Assembly: GCA_030650395.1 (NCBI GenBank)
Contig: JAUSDY010000074.1
Span: 113,926-177,925 of the forward strand
DNA from: Acidobacteriota bacterium
Lineage (GTDB): Bacteria; Acidobacteriota; Vicinamibacteria; Vicinamibacterales; UBA2999
Length of the DNA: 64,000 bases
Direction: 5' to 3'
Shown: one piece after another, positions 1 through 8,807 of the stretch
Layout: every line of letters starts with the position of its first letter
Numbering within the stretch: position 1 is the first letter of the stretch
The notes under the pieces: model-generated
Databases searched by the model: none
What the model saw: the letters and a program-made list of their open reading frames with translations, nothing else
Told to the model about the DNA's origin: nothing
Translations under genes and position numbers: made by a program

Positions 1-212
1 TCGGCGAGGGTGTCTGACACTTCTGCCTGATCGAACCGCGCCGACAGCTCGCGCGTCAGATCAGCCGCCGCGCGCGGACCGGCGCCGAGCTCTTTCATCA
101 CCGCTTCCGAGCAATCGTCGAGCGCGAAGACCGCCGCGCTCGGGACGAGGTACAAGAAGCGGCGGCCCGCCGCTTCGAACGAATGAAACTCGCGAAGGCC
201 AAGCAGGCTCAT
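1..212 (-). CDS. qhpD: QhpD-like radical SAM maturation protein of quinohemoprotein amine dehydrogenase (N-terminal part only, runs off window)
   Basis: Reverse strand reads MSLLGLREFHSFEAAGRRFLYLVPSAAVFALDDCSEAVMKELG...; ATG overlaps the TGA of the upstream amine dehydrogenase gene by 4 bp (ATGA). Identity inferred from N-terminal resemblance and gene order. Confidence 0.6.
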   Translation of the reverse strand, partial: MSLLGLREFHSFEAAGRRFLYLVPSAAVFALDDCSEAVMKELGAGPRAAADLTRELSARFDQAEVSDTLA

Positions 213-1990
213 TGCTTGGCCCCGAGCGAGCGAGGCGAGTCGAGGGGGGCCGACCCCACGGTCGGATCGAAGCGCATGTAGAGCGGCACCGTCACCAGCA
301 GGTGCGCGCGCGCCCGGATCGTCGAGGCGGGCTTGCCTGCGGAATCGGGCGTGTATTTCGCCACGATCCATACGTCGCCGATGTTGTTGCGACTGCCCTT
401 GCGGCTTGGGTTTGGCCCGTCGACATTCGGCGTGAACCGCCCGGTTGCGGCGTCCAGCGTGCCCACGAACCTGGCGTCGTCATCATCGTAGGTGGCGGCG
501 TACTCTTCCATGCTCCACGACGCGTCCACGAGCCCGAGATTGATGTCGTCGGCCGTGTCGGCGCGGCCGTCAACGCCGTTGTGGAACGCCCACGCTTCGA
601 ACTGCGCCAGCATCTTCGGGAAGGTGGCCCCGCCGACGCGGGCCATCGCCCAGTCGGGCTTCACCTTGATGCTGTCGATGCGATCGAACACGGCCAGCGC
701 TTTTGGCCGTGACGCGCCCGCCACGAACAGATCACGGACGCCGACCGCGGCGCCGCTTGCCACATCCACGATAACGGTAGCGAGATCCGGGGTCACCGAC
801 GCAATCCGCGAGACCGTGAGGCCCGGACCCAGATCGATATCCGCTGGACGCAGCGCCGCTGGCAGGTTGGCGCCGTAGATCTTCAGCTCCTGCCCGGTGG
901 AGCCCGCACGGAGCGCGGCGCGATCGGTGCCAAGCAGCCGCGGCTCGGATCCGGCCCGTTCGAGCCGGATGTCGAGACCCACTTCGTCGTAGCCGCCCAT
1001 GAACCAGCGCCCTTCCATCTGGCGCCAGTCGCGATCGACGAACATCACTTCGCGCAGCGCCGTGTCCTGGCTGCCGCCGGCCGTGGAGCGCCCGCGCCAC
1101 TGGTATCCGGTATAGACGACCGAGCGGCCGGTGCGCGTGACGGTTTGCCCCGTGCGCGCGATGCGATAGGTCATGTTGGTCGTGAACTCGTCCGGCGCGC
1201 CTGTCACCGGCGCAATGACGACACTGCCGTAGATGGCGCCTTTGCCAAGGTCCCATCCACTGAGCGTCCACGTGCCTTCGAGCCGGGCGGGACGCATCGT
1301 CGCCGACCACGCCGTCCACTCCGGTGTCTTGAGCGGAAAAGTCCTGGCGAGGTGATCGACCGCCTTCTCAACCGGCTGGCGCAAGTCGGGAGGGCGTCCA
1401 TCAGACGCGGGATCGCGCGGCGGCGGGCCGTTGCGGCGGAACGCCTGATTGTCGACCAGCGGATACCAGCCGCGGTGCATCGCGATCAGCAGGTCCCATT
1501 CACTCTTGGTGCGGCGCTGCGAGATGACGCGGCCCATCGAGTGGCACTTGATGCACACCGCCTCGGTGTCGGCGCTCGCGGTGTACTTGTAGTCGATGCC
1601 GCGCCGTTCCACTTCCCACGCGGCGGGCTTGGCCTCTTCAGGCGCGAGCCCGAGATTGTTGGCCAGGTACTTGACCACTTCGCGCGCGGTCGCCGGATCG
1701 ATCTGCAAGCCGTTCAACGCCGCCATGCGCTGCACGGTCGACTGCCAGCCTTCGGGCGTTTGCCGCTGGAACGAGATCCGCGACATTTGACCTTTGTCGT
1801 CGGCGCGGTGGCACGACCCGCAGGCTTTCTGCACGGTTTGATTGGTGATCGGGATGCCGTCTTCCGGCTTCGCGGTTGGAGCCGCACCCGGGGCGGTCGG
1901 AGTTGCCGCCTGTTGGGTGGACACGGCATTGACGAGCAGTGTGACCAGCAGCAGCGTTATCCCGATGAGCGCACGGGTTGCAGTTATCAC
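209..1990 (-). CDS. qhpA: Quinohemoprotein amine dehydrogenase alpha subunit (diheme)
   Basis: 593 aa with signal peptide, CGSCH and CIKCH heme-binding motifs, and QHNDH alpha-type C-terminal domains. Confidence 0.85.
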   Translation of the reverse strand: MITATRALIGITLLLVTLLVNAVSTQQAATPTAPGAAPTAKPEDGIPITNQTVQKACGSCHRADDKGQMSRISFQRQTPEGWQSTVQRMAALNGLQIDPATAREVVKYLANNLGLAPEEAKPAAWEVERRGIDYKYTASADTEAVCIKCHSMGRVISQRRTKSEWDLLIAMHRGWYPLVDNQAFRRNGPPPRDPASDGRPPDLRQPVEKAVDHLARTFPLKTPEWTAWSATMRPARLEGTWTLSGWDLGKGAIYGSVVIAPVTGAPDEFTTNMTYRIARTGQTVTRTGRSVVYTGYQWRGRSTAGGSQDTALREVMFVDRDWRQMEGRWFMGGYDEVGLDIRLERAGSEPRLLGTDRAALRAGSTGQELKIYGANLPAALRPADIDLGPGLTVSRIASVTPDLATVIVDVASGAAVGVRDLFVAGASRPKALAVFDRIDSIKVKPDWAMARVGGATFPKMLAQFEAWAFHNGVDGRADTADDINLGLVDASWSMEEYAATYDDDDARFVGTLDAATGRFTPNVDGPNPSRKGSRNNIGDVWIVAKYTPDSAGKPASTIRARAHLLVTVPLYMRFDPTVGSAPLDSPRSLGAKQ

Positions 1991-2094
1991 GGCTTCCTCT
2001 CAGGTCAGACCATCACCACATCACCTAGCGGAGCGTATCAACGATTTCGCGCGTACGACCATCGTCGCTCGGCCAACGTTTTGGATGGCGTGGG

Positions 2095-3579
2095 TCATTC
2101 TACGACAAGCCAGCGCCGTGCGACCGCCGTTGCAAGCGCGTACAGAAAGTCCGGTAACGCGACCGGGGACGAGCGCCGCAGATAGGCTTCGAACAGGTCG
2201 GGCACGTGGCTGTGCGACGGCGCCAGCTCCAGTAGCACGAGCAGATCGACGCCGCGCACGTGGCGGACGCCGGCAGACGGATCCGAATCCACGATTCGCT
2301 GTTCCATCACGATTTCCCGGCCGCTGACCGCCGGCCGGGGTTCTATTCGAATCGCCGGATTGGGACGGACGCTCAACGACGGCGCGCGCCGCAACTGCTC
2401 GAACGCCTCGCTCACCTGCGGCGTGTCGTCGGCATCCTTCACGCTCTCGTCGGCGCGCTCGCTCCAGAACGGGTGCGGATGGCTCGGCGCGGCCTCGGTG
2501 AGAAAATGGCGGCTGGTCCTGGCATGCGCAGCTTCGACTTCGGCTTCTCTGGCGGAGAAGAAATCGAGCGCGTGTTGACGCATGGCCGGTCGAACGAGGC
2601 ACGTATGCGTCACGATGGCAGCGAGCCAGCCCGAGGCGAGCGCTTTTTTCACGCCGGCCGACGACAACGGATCGATGAACGAGCCGGCGTCGCCGACCAG
2701 CAGCCAGCCGTCGCCGGCGTACTGATCGGATCGGTAGGTGGACGCGTCCCACCCCCACGGTCCGGCCTCGAACGATGCGGCCGCGATCAGTTCGCTGAAC
2801 ACGGCGGTCTTGGCGATCTCGGCCAGATAGACATCGCCTGCGGAACCGCCGCGTGCGAGATCCGAGCGTTGGGGATCAACCATCACCGCAATGTGACGAT
2901 CGAGGGCTTGAGGGCTCGAGGGCTTCCACCCCAGCGCGGCTACCGCGCTGGGGGCCCGGTCGAGGGCTTGAGCGGCCAGCACGGGGACCGACCATGCCCA
3001 GCCGGTTTCGTACGATTCGACGAGCGTGTGCGTCTCGTCGGGCACCGGCCACGGCTGGTCGCGGCGCCACGACGCCACCAGCGCAATCGTCCGCGGGCCA
3101 TCGTCGTACTTGCGCAGGCCTTTCGCGCGAGCGAGCACACCGGATCGCCCGGTGCAGTCGAGCACGAACGAATGTAGATGCGGGTCTTTCTCGTCCGCCG
3201 AAGCGCCTTGCGCGAAGGCGGAAGACCCGCCTTGACCACCCGCGACGCGTTCGATCGCAACCCCCGCGCGCGCGGCCTCGTCGAGCATGACCGCCTCGAG
3301 CACGTCCGTCTCGACTTGCCAGCCGCGCGCGCCGGAGGCGAACGCCTCGACACGCGGCTCCCGGCTGCCCCACCAGACGGTGTTGCCGGTGGAGCGCACG
3401 AACCCGGCGCGCTCGATCGCCGCGCTGACGCCGATGGCGTCGAACAGTTTGTGGCAACTCGGTGGAAGCGACACGGCGAGGCGCGCGTCTCCCGCGGGGC
3501 GCGTGATGAGGCGCACGGCGTGACCCCACGTCGCCAACAATCGGGCCGCGCTCGATCCGGCGGGTCCGCCGCCGATCAC
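2095..3579 (-). CDS. qhpG: FAD-dependent oxidoreductase, QhpG-like (tryptophan-halogenase-type fold)
   Basis: VIGGGPAGSSAARLLATWGHAVRL N-terminal FAD motif, GDAGSFIDPLSSAGVKKAL motif, adjacent to qhpA. True start may be a few codons upstream (non-ATG). Confidence 0.7.
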   Translation of the reverse strand: MIGGGPAGSSAARLLATWGHAVRLITRPAGDARLAVSLPPSCHKLFDAIGVSAAIERAGFVRSTGNTVWWGSREPRVEAFASGARGWQVETDVLEAVMLDEAARAGVAIERVAGGQGGSSAFAQGASADEKDPHLHSFVLDCTGRSGVLARAKGLRKYDDGPRTIALVASWRRDQPWPVPDETHTLVESYETGWAWSVPVLAAQALDRAPSAVAALGWKPSSPQALDRHIAVMVDPQRSDLARGGSAGDVYLAEIAKTAVFSELIAAASFEAGPWGWDASTYRSDQYAGDGWLLVGDAGSFIDPLSSAGVKKALASGWLAAIVTHTCLVRPAMRQHALDFFSAREAEVEAAHARTSRHFLTEAAPSHPHPFWSERADESVKDADDTPQVSEAFEQLRRAPSLSVRPNPAIRIEPRPAVSGREIVMEQRIVDSDPSAGVRHVRGVDLLVLLELAPSHSHVPDLFEAYLRRSSPVALPDFLYALATAVARRWLVVE

Positions 3580-3715
3580 AAGGACTTCTGCGCTCAGGAT
3601 GGCGAGATTATTTCACGTCGTCCACGACGCCTGACCTTCGGCTTTGTGATCGGCGGCGTCGGCTGGCAGCTTTTGCGCGCCTGCCTGTGGACACACCCGG
3701 TGCTACACTTCCGTT

Positions 3716-3937
3716 GTGCGGAAGCGATCTCCCCGACGGCGATCCCGAGGTACCCCTGGCGTGCCGGCCGCGGCCCCGCGGTCGGCGGCTGCGCGCCTGG
3801 CCGAGGCGGAGCGCCTGTACCAAGACTTCGTTGAGCTGACACCCCACCCGCGCCCAAAACCCTTTGCACGGTCGTTCGTGTCATGGGCCGAGTACGAACG
3901 GTGGCGCGATGCCCAGACGAACCCCTGGCTCCGATAA
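3716..3937 (+). CDS. Small hypothetical protein preceding a nucleotidyltransferase-like gene
   Basis: 73 aa ORF overlapping the start of the next ORF (ATG at 3909). Confidence 0.4.
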   Translation: MRKRSPRRRSRGTPGVPAAAPRSAAARLAEAERLYQDFVELTPHPRPKPFARSFVSWAEYERWRDAQTNPWLR

Positions 3938-4376
3938 CCGTGTCCTGCTCGTCTGCCGGTTGCTGAATCGGCGGAGGGCTCGTTACCTCATCACCGGCGG
4001 CGTGGCGGCCAACCTGCATGGGTCGGTCAGAGCGACCAAAGACGTTGACCTCCTCATACCGAAGGACGCGGCCAACGCTCGGCGAGTGCTGGATGCCCTT
4101 GCAGATTTGCCCCTTGGCATCAGTCGTGAGCTTGATGCGGAGCAAGTCGCGTCCCGTCCATTCACCATCGTCGGGGACATGCCGCGGGTCAATCTCCTGA
4201 CCGTCGCGTGCACGGTCACGTTCGAGAAGGCGTGGCCAAATCGCATCGTCCGTCGCATCAACGGGATTCGCGTGAAGTACCTGGGTCGGGCCGATCTGAT
4301 CCGTTCGAAGCGGACAGGCAGGGCCTCCGATCGTGCCGACATCGAGGTCCTGTTGAGACTCAAGGGCGCCCCATGA
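3909..4376 (+). CDS. Nucleotidyltransferase-fold protein (MNT/AbiEii-like)
   Basis: YLITGGVAANLHGSVRATKDVDLLI: GG...D-x-D nucleotidyltransferase signature. Confidence 0.6.
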   Translation: MPRRTPGSDNRVLLVCRLLNRRRARYLITGGVAANLHGSVRATKDVDLLIPKDAANARRVLDALADLPLGISRELDAEQVASRPFTIVGDMPRVNLLTVACTVTFEKAWPNRIVRRINGIRVKYLGRADLIRSKRTGRASDRADIEVLLRLKGAP

Positions 4377-4393
4377 AGGCGCGCCCGACGGCG

Positions 4394-4498
4394 CTACCGA
4401 GGGGGTTTCCGGTTGTAGTTCGGATACGCAGGCCGCTTTGGCTTCGGCGCCGGGTTCTTCGCAAGCTCCGCCAGCACAACCTCCACGGCCTTCTCGAG
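4394..4498 (-). pseudogene. Possible C-terminal remnant of an unidentified reverse-strand gene
   Basis: Reverse strand reads LEKAVEVVLAELAKNPAPKPKRPAYPNYNRKPPR*; coding-like but without a start. Confidence 0.25.
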
Positions 4499-4499
4499 T

Positions 4500-4875
4500 C
4501 GGCATCACCATCGAAGCGTCCGAGGTCTCCTCGACGATCTGGGCCGACGCCGATCGGATCGTTCAGATCCTCGTCAATCTTCTGTCCAACGCCGTGAAGT
4601 TCTCACAGGCGGCTGGTCTGGTGACGATTGCGGTCCGGCCCGGCGAGAGCTGGGTCGAGTTCAGCGTCACGGACCACGGCCGAGGCGTGCCCGTGGCCTA
4701 CCGTCAGGCTATCTTCGAGCGATTCCGTCAGGTCGAGACGTCCGACGCGCGTGACAAGGGAGGCACCGGCCTGGGGCTCGCGATCTGCCGGTCGATCATC
4801 GATCAGCATGGCGGCACGATCGGCGTCGGGAGTGCGGCGCTGATTCGCGGCGCGGAAACCGTCACGCCATCATGA
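4500..4875 (+). pseudogene. Truncated sensor histidine kinase (HATPase domain only)
   Basis: ADADRIVQILVNLLSNAVKFS...GTGLGLAICRSIIDQHGGTI; no HisKA/sensor region and an aberrant C-terminus. Confidence 0.65.
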
Positions 4876-5249
4876 AGGTCTTGATCATCGACGACGACGC
4901 AGACATCCGGTCGATTGTGCGGCTGAGCCTCAGTCGCCTGGGCGGCATGGCGGTGGTCGAGGCCGCCAGCGGCGCCGAGGGTGTGCGCAAAGCCCGGGAC
5001 GAGAAGCCTGACGTGATCCTGCTCGACATGATGATGCCGGCGATGGACGGCTCTGCAACACTGGCGGCGCTCCGCTCGCAACCGGCCACCGCCACGACGC
5101 CGGTGATCTTCCTCACGGCCAAGGCCATGCGGACCGAGATCGAGCGCCTGATGGCTCTTGGAGCAACGGGCGTCTTGATCAAGCCCTTCGATCCCCGCAC
5201 GTTATCAACGGACGTGCGAGCCCTCATTAAACGGCCGCTCGACTCATGA
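4872..5249 (+). CDS. CheY-like response regulator receiver protein
   Basis: MKVLIIDDDADIRSIV...DVILLDMMMPAMDG...FLTAK...KPFD. Confidence 0.88.
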   Translation: MKVLIIDDDADIRSIVRLSLSRLGGMAVVEAASGAEGVRKARDEKPDVILLDMMMPAMDGSATLAALRSQPATATTPVIFLTAKAMRTEIERLMALGATGVLIKPFDPRTLSTDVRALIKRPLDS

Positions 5250-5433
5250 CGCGACATTGGTACACGACGGCCCTGGCCGCAACCCTGATCCTCGTCCTGA
5301 TTCCGCTCGTCGATTCGAGCTCCGCGATGGCGCCGATGATCAACAACTTCCGCGCGGCGCTGAATACTTTCATCGACACGCTGCCGGCGGAGCACGAGAT
5401 CACGAGCGACAACGGTGATTCGCGGTCAGACCT
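5246..5433 (+). pseudogene. Truncated secreted/membrane protein, N-terminal fragment
   Basis: MTRHWYTTALAATLILVLIPLVDSSSAMAPMINNFRAALNTFIDTLPAEHEI; ATGA overlap with the response regulator; coding-like sequence stops where the vapC stop region begins. The ORF continuing to 6034 is antisense to vapBC. Confidence 0.35.
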
Positions 5434-5437
5434 CACC

Positions 5438-5836
5438 TTAGTAACTCTCGACTTCCAGTCCGGGCACGCGCCGGAAGTGGTCGACGTCCTTCGTCACAAC
5501 CGACATCTGGTAGGCCAGCCCAGTCGCCGCGATCCAGAGGTCGTTCGCGCCGATGAGACGACCGTTGTCCTTGAGGTGGCGATAGGTTCGGCCGTAATGC
5601 CAACTCACCTCCGGCGTCGAAGCCAGCACGTAGAGCGGCGCGAGGAACGCCTCCCATTTGGTTCGCTCTCTCATGGAAGTGCCGGCGGCAAGCTCGCCGG
5701 CGACGACAAAAGGCAGATAGAGACGCGCCTCCTGATTCGCCTCGAGAAAGGCTACTGCCGGTCCAGGAGCGCCACGCTCCTGCTCACGCTCGAGATCGAT
5801 GAGGAAGGTGGTATCGAGAATCAGCTGCGTTCCCAC
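5438..5836 (-). CDS. PIN-domain toxin, VapC family
   Basis: MGTQLILDTTFLIDLERE...GANDLWIAATGL...VVTKDVDHFRRVPGL: PIN acidic motifs. Confidence 0.85.
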   Translation of the reverse strand: MGTQLILDTTFLIDLEREQERGAPGPAVAFLEANQEARLYLPFVVAGELAAGTSMRERTKWEAFLAPLYVLASTPEVSWHYGRTYRHLKDNGRLIGANDLWIAATGLAYQMSVVTKDVDHFRRVPGLEVESY

Positions 5837-6069
5837 TTGTCCTCCGGCGGCAGGTCGCCCTGTGTCACCTCCTCAATTCGATCCAATTCGTGCGGCCGAA
5901 AATGCACTCGGCGTGAAGCGAGCAACGCGAGCAAGCCTCGCCCGGTAATCGTATCTTCCGGCCAGGTGGCGCGCAGAACAACCTCGCTGAATGACTCGTC
6001 CGGATACCGGCGGGCGGCCTTGAGGCGGTTGTAGGCTTCGTCCTTCAAGGAGATGGTCTTAGTGCCCAT
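5821..6069 (-). CDS. VapB-type antitoxin
   Basis: MGTKTISLKDEAYNRLKAARRYPDESFSEVVLR; overlaps the downstream PIN gene. Confidence 0.78.
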   Translation of the reverse strand: MGTKTISLKDEAYNRLKAARRYPDESFSEVVLRATWPEDTITGRGLLALLASRRVHFRPHELDRIEEVTQGDLPPEDKWERS

Positions 6070-6142
6070 GAACGTACTATGCACATTGCACAGATGGACG
6101 TCAAGGTGTTTGAATTCAGTGGCTTAGGACCAAGCGCACAGA

Positions 6143-7612
6143 CTACCTGATGTCGGCGTCGAAGACGGCGGTCTCGACACGACCGGCCCGCTTCACTTGC
6201 ACGAAAATCCGGTACGCACCCGCCTGAGGAAATCCGTACGGGAAAGTGACGGTCGACGGCGGCGCCGCTTCGTGGCTGGCGTGCGACGCGGCTTGGGGCA
6301 TCGCGATGTTCATCGCGGCCATCGGCGCGGAGCCGGACGGATGCACATGCGCGAATACTTTCAGGTCGCGCCGCACGACGATCGCGTGACCCGGCATCCC
6401 CATGTAGAGCTCGAGATCGCGCACCGGTTGCCCGCTCGCATCCTCCACTCGAAACGTCAAGATCGTCAGCCGCTTGGTGACGAGCGGTGTGTCGTCGCGC
6501 ACCCACACGATTTTTCCAACTTCAGCCGCCGCACCTTCGGCCCATGCGCTGTCGTCACCCGACAGCGGAGCGCCCTGAATCGCTGCGGTCTTGAGCTGAC
6601 CGGTGACCGTCTCCGAGACGCCTGTGGCATGCACGAGATCCGCGAACATCTCGTACTGACCCGCAGGCATCTCCGGCAATCGTTGTTCGAACGCCCCGGT
6701 CGCGGTTTCCGCGGGATGCAGATGCCAGAGGCGATCGAGCGCCGGCGATACTACGAACAGATGCATCGGGTGGCCGTGGTCGAGGACGAAGTCATCGAGA
6801 CGACGGCTGCCGATCCATCCGGGATCGCGCAGATCGAGCCTGAGGCGCGCGTCGGCCGTCACCGACGGCGTGGCGATGAGCGGCTTGTAAACGTAGCGCG
6901 CGTAACTCGATGCTTCCACTCCCCACCACATGTTGCCCAGGAACACGATCCCGCCGACAACGAGGGTCGCGACCGCACCGGCGATTCGTCCGCGCCACCG
7001 CGCGCGCCGATCGGTCGGCTCGCCGGCGCCAAGCCGCGCTTCGCGCGCCATTGCTGAAACGATGCCAACGAAGCCGGCAGCAAGGAGCAGCATCAGGGCG
7101 AACAGCGTTGCGCGAAGGCCGGTGCTCATCGCGAGCGTTGATTGCGGCAACGTGGGCACCGGCACAGACAACATGCCTTCGCCGCGATCGCCAGCGATCG
7201 TGACCCGCACCTGCCAGGCGCCCGCGCTCATCAGCCAGAGATGGCCGGTGAACAGCCGCGGATCCTCGGCGGATCGCTCGGCGCGATCCGCCACCGGCGC
7301 AAACTGCGCGCCGGGCCCCGTGAGCGGCAGCGGCACAATCCGCACCTCTCGAATGTCGTCGCTCGTCGTCAACACTTCGACGTCGGCGACGCCGGGAATG
7401 GCATGCGGTGGCCGTACTGTCACGAGCAGGCGATACGGTCCGGCGTGGCTTTCAACGAACACATCCGGGCTGCCGACGTGCGCGCTCGCACGCGGCTGCG
7501 GCGCGATGGCGGCAAGCAGCAGCGCAATCGCGATCCGCGATCGGCAAGACCTCACCGGCGGACCTTTCGCATCGCGCGCCCGGCGTGCAACCCGATCCAC
7601 ATCATGAAGCAC
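6143..7612 (-). CDS. Predicted membrane protein with FixH/YtkA-like segments
   Basis: Long ORF with signal peptide, central TM segments and HPMHLFVV/LWHLHPA/HVHPSG motifs. Confidence 0.55.
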   Translation of the reverse strand: MLHDVDRVARRARDAKGPPVRSCRSRIAIALLLAAIAPQPRASAHVGSPDVFVESHAGPYRLLVTVRPPHAIPGVADVEVLTTSDDIREVRIVPLPLTGPGAQFAPVADRAERSAEDPRLFTGHLWLMSAGAWQVRVTIAGDRGEGMLSVPVPTLPQSTLAMSTGLRATLFALMLLLAAGFVGIVSAMAREARLGAGEPTDRRARWRGRIAGAVATLVVGGIVFLGNMWWGVEASSYARYVYKPLIATPSVTADARLRLDLRDPGWIGSRRLDDFVLDHGHPMHLFVVSPALDRLWHLHPAETATGAFEQRLPEMPAGQYEMFADLVHATGVSETVTGQLKTAAIQGAPLSGDDSAWAEGAAAEVGKIVWVRDDTPLVTKRLTILTFRVEDASGQPVRDLELYMGMPGHAIVVRRDLKVFAHVHPSGSAPMAAMNIAMPQAASHASHEAAPPSTVTFPYGFPQAGAYRIFVQVKRAGRVETAVFDADIR

Positions 7613-8752
7613 GACACTACGGCGGCGATCAGCATGCCGCGCCAGAACTGCGCCGCGTCCGCCTCACGGTACACAAACACGTTGCGGGCCAGCGCTGATC
7701 GGGCCGGCGTGCTGAAGTCGACGTAGCCGGAGCCGAAGAACCAGTTGCGCGCCGAGGGCGTCAGCATGAACGTGGCGAACGGCCATTGCACGGCAACAAA
7801 GACCGCCAAGAAGGCCAACCCGGCCACCAGCGCGCGGACGATCGGCCGCCATCCGCCGGTTCGCTGAAGAATCAAATCCGTCACGAATGCGGGAACGATG
7901 ATCAGCAGTGGGAATTCCCATGGAATGAAGTGGGTCACCTGTTGATGCACCGGACCGAGCTTTGGCGATGCCGGGAACAGCGGCAGGATCCACAGGAACG
8001 CGAGCGCGAACGCGCTATAGATGCCCGCCATGATCGTGCTCGCCCAGCGCCGCTCCGACGCGATGGTCAGCGCCGCCAGGATCGCCGGCGTCCCGATGGC
8101 GACGGCGATGAAGAAGCGCGCGTTGTGTTGATCCGACTTGCTGATGGATTCGAGCTTGATCAGCAGCGACTCGCAGAGCACGGTGCCGCCCACGTACAGA
8201 AACAGGCGTTCGAGCGCCGGTCGCAAGCGTGCCTGGGCGCGGTTCATGAACGCCGCCAGCAGCATCACCGTGCCGAGCTGGATGCCGAAGAACCCCGCGG
8301 TGAGCACCATGTGCGGCGGGCTGATGATCCGGACGTCGAGGCCATACGCGTTGTGCCACCAGTCGTCGAACGGCGCCGACGACAGCATGGCGACGCCGCC
8401 CCAGGCCGCGATGAACGCGCCCAGGGGACCCGACAGCCCCCAGATGCGCACGCTGACGTCTTTCAGCGGGGCCTTCCGGCCAAACGTGGTCGTGAAAATC
8501 AGGTAGCCGGAGGAGATGCCGGCGAGGATGCCGCAGGCATAGATCGCCATGTGCGGCGCCGACCAGAACGAGTCGCGGCCGATCGAGCGGTGCCACGAGA
8601 TGTCCCAGTAGCCGCCCACGTACGCGGAAGTGACGGCGAGGGCGGAGCACCAGAGGTACCACGGAACGCCCGCGCGACTTGTCTCGCCGTAGCCGGCCGG
8701 CGACGGCGGGGGCTCGGTCCCAGGATCAGCAGTCGCGGTGGCGAGGGACATG
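7552..8752 (-). CDS. Conserved multi-pass membrane protein
   Basis: Multiple TM segments (YLWCSALAVTSAYVGGYWDISWHRSIGRDSFWSAPHMAIY...); start chosen near MSLATATADPG. Confidence 0.6.
8677..8710. repeat. Intragenic palindromic element (family C)
   Basis: ACTTGTCTCGCCGTAGCCGGCCGGCGACGGCGGG; encodes PPSPAGYGETSR in the membrane protein on the minus strand. Confidence 0.5.
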
Positions 8753-8807
8753 GGCAAGGCTACCATTGCCCCGGAGCCGATCGTCTTCTGGGTCCCAGGG
8801 GTGGTTG

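Noticed and set aside
1145-2185. 346-aa + strand ORF opposite qhpA, and similar long antisense ORFs (e.g. 20721-22433, 34050-36134, 38042-39565, 49710-52271)
   Set aside because: Arg/His/Ala-rich translations typical of the complement of high-GC coding sequence; no motifs.
4438-4500. N-terminal MASAPGSSQAPPAQPPRPS of the kinase ORF
   Set aside because: This stretch reads better on the opposite strand as a gene remnant; the kinase homology starts only after it.
5246-6034. 262-aa secreted protein ORF
   Set aside because: Only the first about 60 codons look coding; the rest is antisense to vapBC.
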